64,000 nt of DNA from Nitrospira japonica (GTDB taxonomy: Bacteria > Nitrospirota > Nitrospiria > Nitrospirales > Nitrospiraceae). The stretch covers positions 3,446,501 to 3,510,500 of the forward strand of contig NZ_LT828648.1 in NCBI RefSeq assembly GCF_900169565.1, in the 5' to 3' direction. How positions within the stretch are numbered: the first letter of the stretch is position 1; each line of letters opens with the position of its first letter. Shown here piece after piece: positions 59,480-64,000 of this stretch. The position numbers and the translations under genes are program-made. Below the pieces are notes generated by a model, which was given only the letters and a program-made list of their open reading frames with translations, did not search any database and was not told the origin of the DNA.

Positions 59480-60139
59480 TCATGCGCGACCCGAAAACAA
59501 CGCGGCACATCCCACAACTTCAACAGTCACTGCGTTCAGATGCTCTGACAGGATCGATCTCAATCCTTGGAGGTCGTCTCCATCGTTCGTAAAAATCCCC
59601 TTCGAGTTGTAGAAGGCCATCAGTCGTCTCGCCGCCCAGCTCTTGTCCACGCCCTTGGATAACAGCGTAGCCCCGAACATGACTCCCCCACGATTCAACA
59701 ACGGTTTGAGATGCCGGAATACGGCGCTCTTCCTTTTGATCGTCCCCGGCAGGCAATGCAGTAGGTACGTCATGCTGACGGAATCGAAACGCGGTATCTC
59801 GAGGCCGATCGGATCGAGTACGTTCGCCCGATAGACTTCCGGGCGGTACCGGGCCACCCGAGTGGCGGCCGCATCCAGGCACGTGGGGTTCAAATCCATC
59901 AAGCCCAGCCGCTTGCGATCGTTCGGAAAACGGCAACGATCGAGAAAGTAGCCGGTGCCCACCCCGACATCGAGATGATTTCCCGTCACATGCCGGTCGT
60001 AGAGAGCAAGAATTCGCGCCGAGGGACATGTCCAAATCAGCCGATTCGAGAATCGCAACACCAACCAGTCGTAGATCGCCAGCGTTGACTTCGAATAGAC
60101 GGCTTGGCCGGCCTCGACTTGTTCCGCTGTGATGCTCAT
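59480..60139 (-). CDS. Class I SAM-dependent methyltransferase
   Basis: A 219-residue methyltransferase. Motif I is NHLDVGVGTGYFLDRC (about residues 54-69), followed by LGLMDLNPTCLDAAATRVARY, and FDSVSMTYLLHCLPG as motif IV. It resembles small-molecule methyltransferases with a pathway unknown. It is convergent with the reductase-like gene upstream. Confidence 0.9.
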   Translation of the reverse strand: MSITAEQVEAGQAVYSKSTLAIYDWLVLRFSNRLIWTCPSARILALYDRHVTGNHLDVGVGTGYFLDRCRFPNDRKRLGLMDLNPTCLDAAATRVARYRPEVYRANVLDPIGLEIPRFDSVSMTYLLHCLPGTIKRKSAVFRHLKPLLNRGGVMFGATLLSKGVDKSWAARRLMAFYNSKGIFTNDGDDLQGLRSILSEHLNAVTVEVVGCAALFSGRA

Positions 60140-60395
60140 GGGGATTTCCTCTCGTCCTGCATCGTCCTGGAGGCTCCTCCGTCAGATCTTTTCACCGACA
60201 TAGACCAGCCCCCTCGACGAAGACCAACCGGAAGGCACGGTAAGTTCTCATGGCCGCAAAGTCAAATGAAGGTCAGAGGGCTTGGGGCGCGGCCGGGATC
60301 TGAACCCATTGTGGAATTTGCGCGGACCGAGTACCCTCCCTAGGCAATCCTCTTCTCCGGTCTGAACGACATGGTTCACCACTAAGGGAGCCCGA

Positions 60396-61466
60396 ATGCT
60401 GAACAGACTAACTTTGGGATGCATCCTTGCAGCGGTCCTGTCGCTCCCTGGAGAGACAAGAATACCCACTGCGAGCGCAGAACCACTTGCCGCCTGCACC
60501 GCCGTGAGCACGCCGTATCAGTTGAAAATTCCTTTCGGCCTCGAGGACGACGTCAAACAGTATCTGCCCGCGGACAATCCACTCACCGTCGAGAAGGTGG
60601 AATTGGGCAAACTGCTGTTCTTCGATTCACGCCTCTCCCGTGACAATACGATATCCTGCGCAAGCTGCCACAAACCGGAGCTGGCCTGGACCGATGGGAC
60701 AAAGCTTTCGATGGGCATTGGCAACCAGCTCTCCTCTCGCAACAGCATGACCGTCATCAATCGCCTCTACGGCCGCGCCCAGCTCTGGCACGGTAAGATG
60801 GCGACCCTGGAAGACCAGGCGAAGAATCCGTTGACCAAAGCTGTGCGGATGGGTATGCCGACTGCCGACGAGGAAGTGGCGAAGCTGAACGCCATCAAGG
60901 GGTATCGGGAGCGGTTCCAAAAGGTGTTCTGCACCAATGCGACGATGGATGGAATCGCCAAGGCAATCGCGGCGTTCGAAAGGACCATTCTCTCCGGCAA
61001 TAGTCCGGCCGATCGATTCGACATGGGCGGCGAGGACACGGCTATCTCGGAGTCAGCCAAGCGAGGGCTGGCTGTCTTTCAAGGCAAAGGTCGATGCACA
61101 CGATGCCATTCCGGGTTTAATTTCAGCGACGAAGAATTCCACAATCTGGGTATCGACTGGGACCGGAACAGCGCCGACCTCGGAAGATATAGTGTCGAGA
61201 GACATCCCGGCACCGTGGGCGGATTCAAGACGCCGACCCTGAGGGAGATCGCCAGAACGGCGCCGTACATGCATGATGGACGCTTTGCGACGCTCGAAGA
61301 AGTCGTCGAATTCTATGACCAAGGCGGCATCACGAACCCGCATCTCTCAAATCTCATCATTCCGCTCCGGTTGACGGCGCAAGAAAAGAAGGATCTGGTC
61401 GAATATATGCGGGCGCTCAACGGGGACGGATGGCAAGTTGCTGGGCCGACTGAATTTCCTCAATGA
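60396..61466 (+). CDS. Di-haem cytochrome c peroxidase (CcpA/MauG family)
   Basis: A 356-residue periplasmic protein. A signal peptide (residues 1-27) is followed by two haem-c sites, CASCHKPELAWTDG (about 87-91) and CTRCHSGFNFSD (about 230-234), plus the FFDSRLSRDNTISCASCH lead-in and the C-terminal FKTPTLREIARTAPYMHDGRFATLEEVVEFYD region carrying the distal-haem Met/His ligands. It reduces H2O2 using cytochrome c, or acts like MauG on a partner. Confidence 0.95.
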   Translation: MLNRLTLGCILAAVLSLPGETRIPTASAEPLAACTAVSTPYQLKIPFGLEDDVKQYLPADNPLTVEKVELGKLLFFDSRLSRDNTISCASCHKPELAWTDGTKLSMGIGNQLSSRNSMTVINRLYGRAQLWHGKMATLEDQAKNPLTKAVRMGMPTADEEVAKLNAIKGYRERFQKVFCTNATMDGIAKAIAAFERTILSGNSPADRFDMGGEDTAISESAKRGLAVFQGKGRCTRCHSGFNFSDEEFHNLGIDWDRNSADLGRYSVERHPGTVGGFKTPTLREIARTAPYMHDGRFATLEEVVEFYDQGGITNPHLSNLIIPLRLTAQEKKDLVEYMRALNGDGWQVAGPTEFPQ

Positions 61467-61577
61467 CCGCATTTCAGTCCCGGGCAGGAAAACCGTTTCG
61501 AAGTGCGCGCCCGCGACATACTCCACGCATCCACATCCTGAATGAGCGGCAGAGATCAAGTCTTTATCCGGCAAGTC

Positions 61578-63896
61578 CTATTCCTTGACTGGAACTCTTA
61601 AAATGACAACATCCCCTTCAAATGTCCTGAATGCCAGACCGTTAGCTCCCCAACGAATAAGACTACTCGTATCTATAAATCCAAATGGACAATTTAGTCC
61701 TTGAATCTGATTCGACGCGATAGGGTGAAAGCTGACTTGATCATACGCAAGAAGGTTAATTGGCCCGCAGCTTCCAGCAGTGCTCGGCAAGAAGAACGTT
61801 CGACCAATCGTTACATCGGGTCTCACTAGAGCTCCTCCAGCTGGAGTACCTGGAAACTGGCCTAGCACCACTCCTGAACCAGGATCGATGATGTGCCCCG
61901 TATCCGTATAAAGCATGTTGCCGTTAAACTGCAGATCTCTGACAATAGCTCCCGGAGAAATGTTTGCTACCGTGGAAAGAGCCAGGCCGTCGCTGGTAAT
62001 TGAGAACCGAAACAATTGAGGACTCGCACCATCGAAAGCGTATAACACGCTTGGTGAGTTTGAGAACTCAATGAAGTCGGCTAGAATCCTCACACCGCCC
62101 GGATTGACTTGCTGGACTATGTTGGGACGCTGTATCCCGTCATCATAAATGACCAATTCACTAAATCGTGGGGTGCAGCCGGAATGGTACTTGGATACCG
62201 CTATTGCATTGGGGACCCCCGGAAGAGGTTCGATATCCCCAACCACAACCGCACCACAACCAGGTACCGGATTGGAACCAAGGGGTATGAGGAGTTCGGC
62301 CATAAACCCAACCAAATCGACTCGTCGGATCGCCGCCTCCCCATCTAACCCGACATAGAGCAATTGACCGTTATGCGAGATTGCGAGCTTGTTGGGCTGA
62401 TTGCCCACGTCAATGGATCGCCCTAATGCTCCTGTCGAAGGATCCAGACTTATGATCTTGCCAGGATTTCCCGGAACAGAGGCATAGATTGTGTTCCTTG
62501 CTTCGTCATATACGAGATCGTTCGTCTTGAGTGCCAATTTTCTGATTTGTACACCTTGTGAATTCTCCACACCATCGACCACGGAGCGCACGAGTTCTTC
62601 CGTCTCGGTTTCAGTCTGACCCCCACCCTGAACGATCAACGTTCTCTTTATTTCACCGATGTTCTGTGCGAACCAAGAAGTTTCCTTCCCACGGACAATA
62701 GCTGTATTGGTCTCTGGAACCAGGAGAACCTGTGTTCTTTCCATTTTCAACGTCTTCAAGAACTCTCCAGCCACAACTTTGACATTCTCGAAACCTACGG
62801 CTTGAATTTCATCCGTCAGATCGAAGGGCTCTCCAGCAACTGTCACTCGCCTTCTGTTCAAAGCGACAAATGGATTTCCGAGTGGCAATGGAAAATGAAC
62901 GGCTCGGTACGGTACCACTTGGGAAGTCAGCGTGTCTGTGGAATCATTGCTTCCATAAGCAGTGATTCCGCTCGCATCTTTCAAGATGTAAGCTTCCTCC
63001 GAACGTCCATTGTTCTCGGGATTGCTTTGACGGACTACCGTGGTCTCAAGATTATTGATGACTTTCGTACCTGGTACGGCGAACGTATTGCTGAACATCT
63101 GTACTGATTTCCCGATTGTTGATGTCGTCTTCTGATATTCCCAGAAATTCCCTTGTCTAAAGGGAAAGAAATTCCCAATGTCCCCTGGTCCCTGTGTCGT
63201 TTGTCCGATTGCTCCTGTAGAGGCCACATATCCCGCGATCTGTGCGTTTCCGTTTATCGCTGCCTTGACTAACCGCACCGCCTGGTCAACTGACGTGACG
63301 GTCCCCGTGCCCTGCAATGCGGCGATTAATCCAACGGCGTTGTGGATGTCGGATACTTCCTGAATGGTGAGATTCGTCAATGATCCACTGCCCAGTGCCT
63401 CAAGGATTAGCTGACATGCCGCTTCAGATACGGGGCTGATATCAGCAACTGTTCCAACGACGAACGCGCGCATCTCCTTTCCACCCGGACCAGCTACTCG
63501 AACGATAAAATCGTTTGCAGGTTGCAACCCAAGGGTGGCGAGATTGAACGCATACCGTCCTCCCAAGGTTGTGGTGGTTGACAACACATTGAAGGTCGTC
63601 GCAGTGGAATTGAGTCTTGCTAACTGAACAACCGTGTTATCGGGTACGTTAGCGAGCCCTGTTAGAGCAGCATAGGCCTCTGAGACAAATACATCTCCGA
63701 AACCTTTCTGCCTAAAGAAAGCTATCTGCCCGGCCGGTGCTTGGACTGATCCTGAAACAACATTTAGAGAAGGTGCCGCGACAGCCGGTGCTCCTGCATC
63801 ACCACTCTCACTTCCTCCGCCAGAACAGCCCGAAAGAGATAGGAGGAAAGCAGAAATGAGAATGGGCTGAATCGCAATGAGACTGCACCTGTCCAT
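61578..63896 (-). CDS. Large lipoprotein with a C-terminal beta-propeller
   Basis: A 772-residue lipoprotein (lipobox LSLSGC, then a Gly/Ser linker). Residues about 45-180 look like a surface beta-domain, 240-450 a second domain with GNFWEYQKTTS, and 460-770 YVTN-type propeller repeats such as LVYDEARNTIYASVPGNPGKIISLDPSTGALGRSIDVGNQPNKLAISHNGQLLYVGLDGEAAIRRVDL. It is AT-richer than most neighbours. Function is unknown; a role on the cell surface is inferred. The gene begins close to the window end. Confidence 0.78.
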   Translation of the reverse strand: MDRCSLIAIQPILISAFLLSLSGCSGGGSESGDAGAPAVAAPSLNVVSGSVQAPAGQIAFFRQKGFGDVFVSEAYAALTGLANVPDNTVVQLARLNSTATTFNVLSTTTTLGGRYAFNLATLGLQPANDFIVRVAGPGGKEMRAFVVGTVADISPVSEAACQLILEALGSGSLTNLTIQEVSDIHNAVGLIAALQGTGTVTSVDQAVRLVKAAINGNAQIAGYVASTGAIGQTTQGPGDIGNFFPFRQGNFWEYQKTTSTIGKSVQMFSNTFAVPGTKVINNLETTVVRQSNPENNGRSEEAYILKDASGITAYGSNDSTDTLTSQVVPYRAVHFPLPLGNPFVALNRRRVTVAGEPFDLTDEIQAVGFENVKVVAGEFLKTLKMERTQVLLVPETNTAIVRGKETSWFAQNIGEIKRTLIVQGGGQTETETEELVRSVVDGVENSQGVQIRKLALKTNDLVYDEARNTIYASVPGNPGKIISLDPSTGALGRSIDVGNQPNKLAISHNGQLLYVGLDGEAAIRRVDLVGFMAELLIPLGSNPVPGCGAVVVGDIEPLPGVPNAIAVSKYHSGCTPRFSELVIYDDGIQRPNIVQQVNPGGVRILADFIEFSNSPSVLYAFDGASPQLFRFSITSDGLALSTVANISPGAIVRDLQFNGNMLYTDTGHIIDPGSGVVLGQFPGTPAGGALVRPDVTIGRTFFLPSTAGSCGPINLLAYDQVSFHPIASNQIQGLNCPFGFIDTSSLIRWGANGLAFRTFEGDVVILRVPVKE

Positions 63897-64000
63897 AGCG
63901 GTTCAACTATTAGGCTTGTGAACACAGAACTTGTCAACGGTAGGAACAGACTCTTTAGTAGGGGAATCCTACTACGAATGGTGAATTAAGCAGTATGAAA

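Overview
The window looks like a chromosomal segment of a GC-rich (roughly 60%) Gram-negative bacterium, most likely a Nitrospira-type member of the Nitrospirota. This placement is an inference from the protein repertoire: a ccsA-hemA-hemC-cobA tetrapyrrole cluster, tandem bifunctional-nuclease-domain proteins, B12-binding radical SAM paralogues, many outer-membrane lipoproteins and FadL-type porins. No rRNA is present; there is one tRNA gene, tRNA-Leu(CAA).

From 1 to about 26.4 kb the region is mostly housekeeping. A minus-strand tetrapyrrole/cytochrome operon (ccsA-hemA-hemC-cobA) is divergent from an rsmI-like methyltransferase. It is followed by tusA, a secreted protein, tRNA-Leu, an iron-trafficking protein, two BFN-domain proteins, rplM-rpsI, argC-argJ, and the translation/nucleotide run rpsB-tsf-pyrH-frr-alr. 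Then come a hybrid histidine kinase with a FadL porin, a siroheme-branch dehydrogenase, HNH, Rieske, GGCT, 2Fe-2S ferredoxin, moaB, CBS and PhzF genes.

From 26.6 to 33.3 kb there are an aminoglycoside-kinase-like gene and three radical SAM genes, two of which are large B12-binding paralogues. They are interleaved with a dispersed 120-125 bp palindromic element (four copies between 21.1 and 31.4 kb) and with degenerate TTCGAAA-rich repeat tracts.

From 33.3 to 44.3 kb lies an accessory region. It holds a candidate structured RNA, an AT-richer Ser/Thr kinase whose glycine loop is broken by an apparent frameshift in a C6 run, isolated small-enzyme genes, and a REP-associated tyrosine transposase (RAYT). 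At least seven copies of a short repeat with the core GGGGACAGGCTACTTTT lie here and inversely flank the RAYT. Two tandem Tat-secreted proteins of unknown function follow.

From 44.5 to 50.3 kb there is a candidate regulatory unit: a GAF-AAA-Fis sigma-54 activator, then a near-consensus -24/-12 promoter with an upstream perfect inverted repeat in front of a secreted lipoprotein, then a FecR-domain protein convergent with a CHASE2 adenylate/guanylate cyclase. The rest (50.4-64 kb) is a patchwork of envelope lipoproteins, methyltransferases, a lipocalin, an FKBP isomerase, a MASE1 histidine kinase, a SUI1/YciH factor, a di-heme cytochrome c peroxidase and a large lipoprotein with a beta-propeller end.

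The best candidates for undescribed biology are the palindromic element family, the RAYT with its repeats, the structured RNA region at 33.4-33.86 kb, the radical SAM trio, the tandem Tat-secreted pair and the sigma-54 unit.
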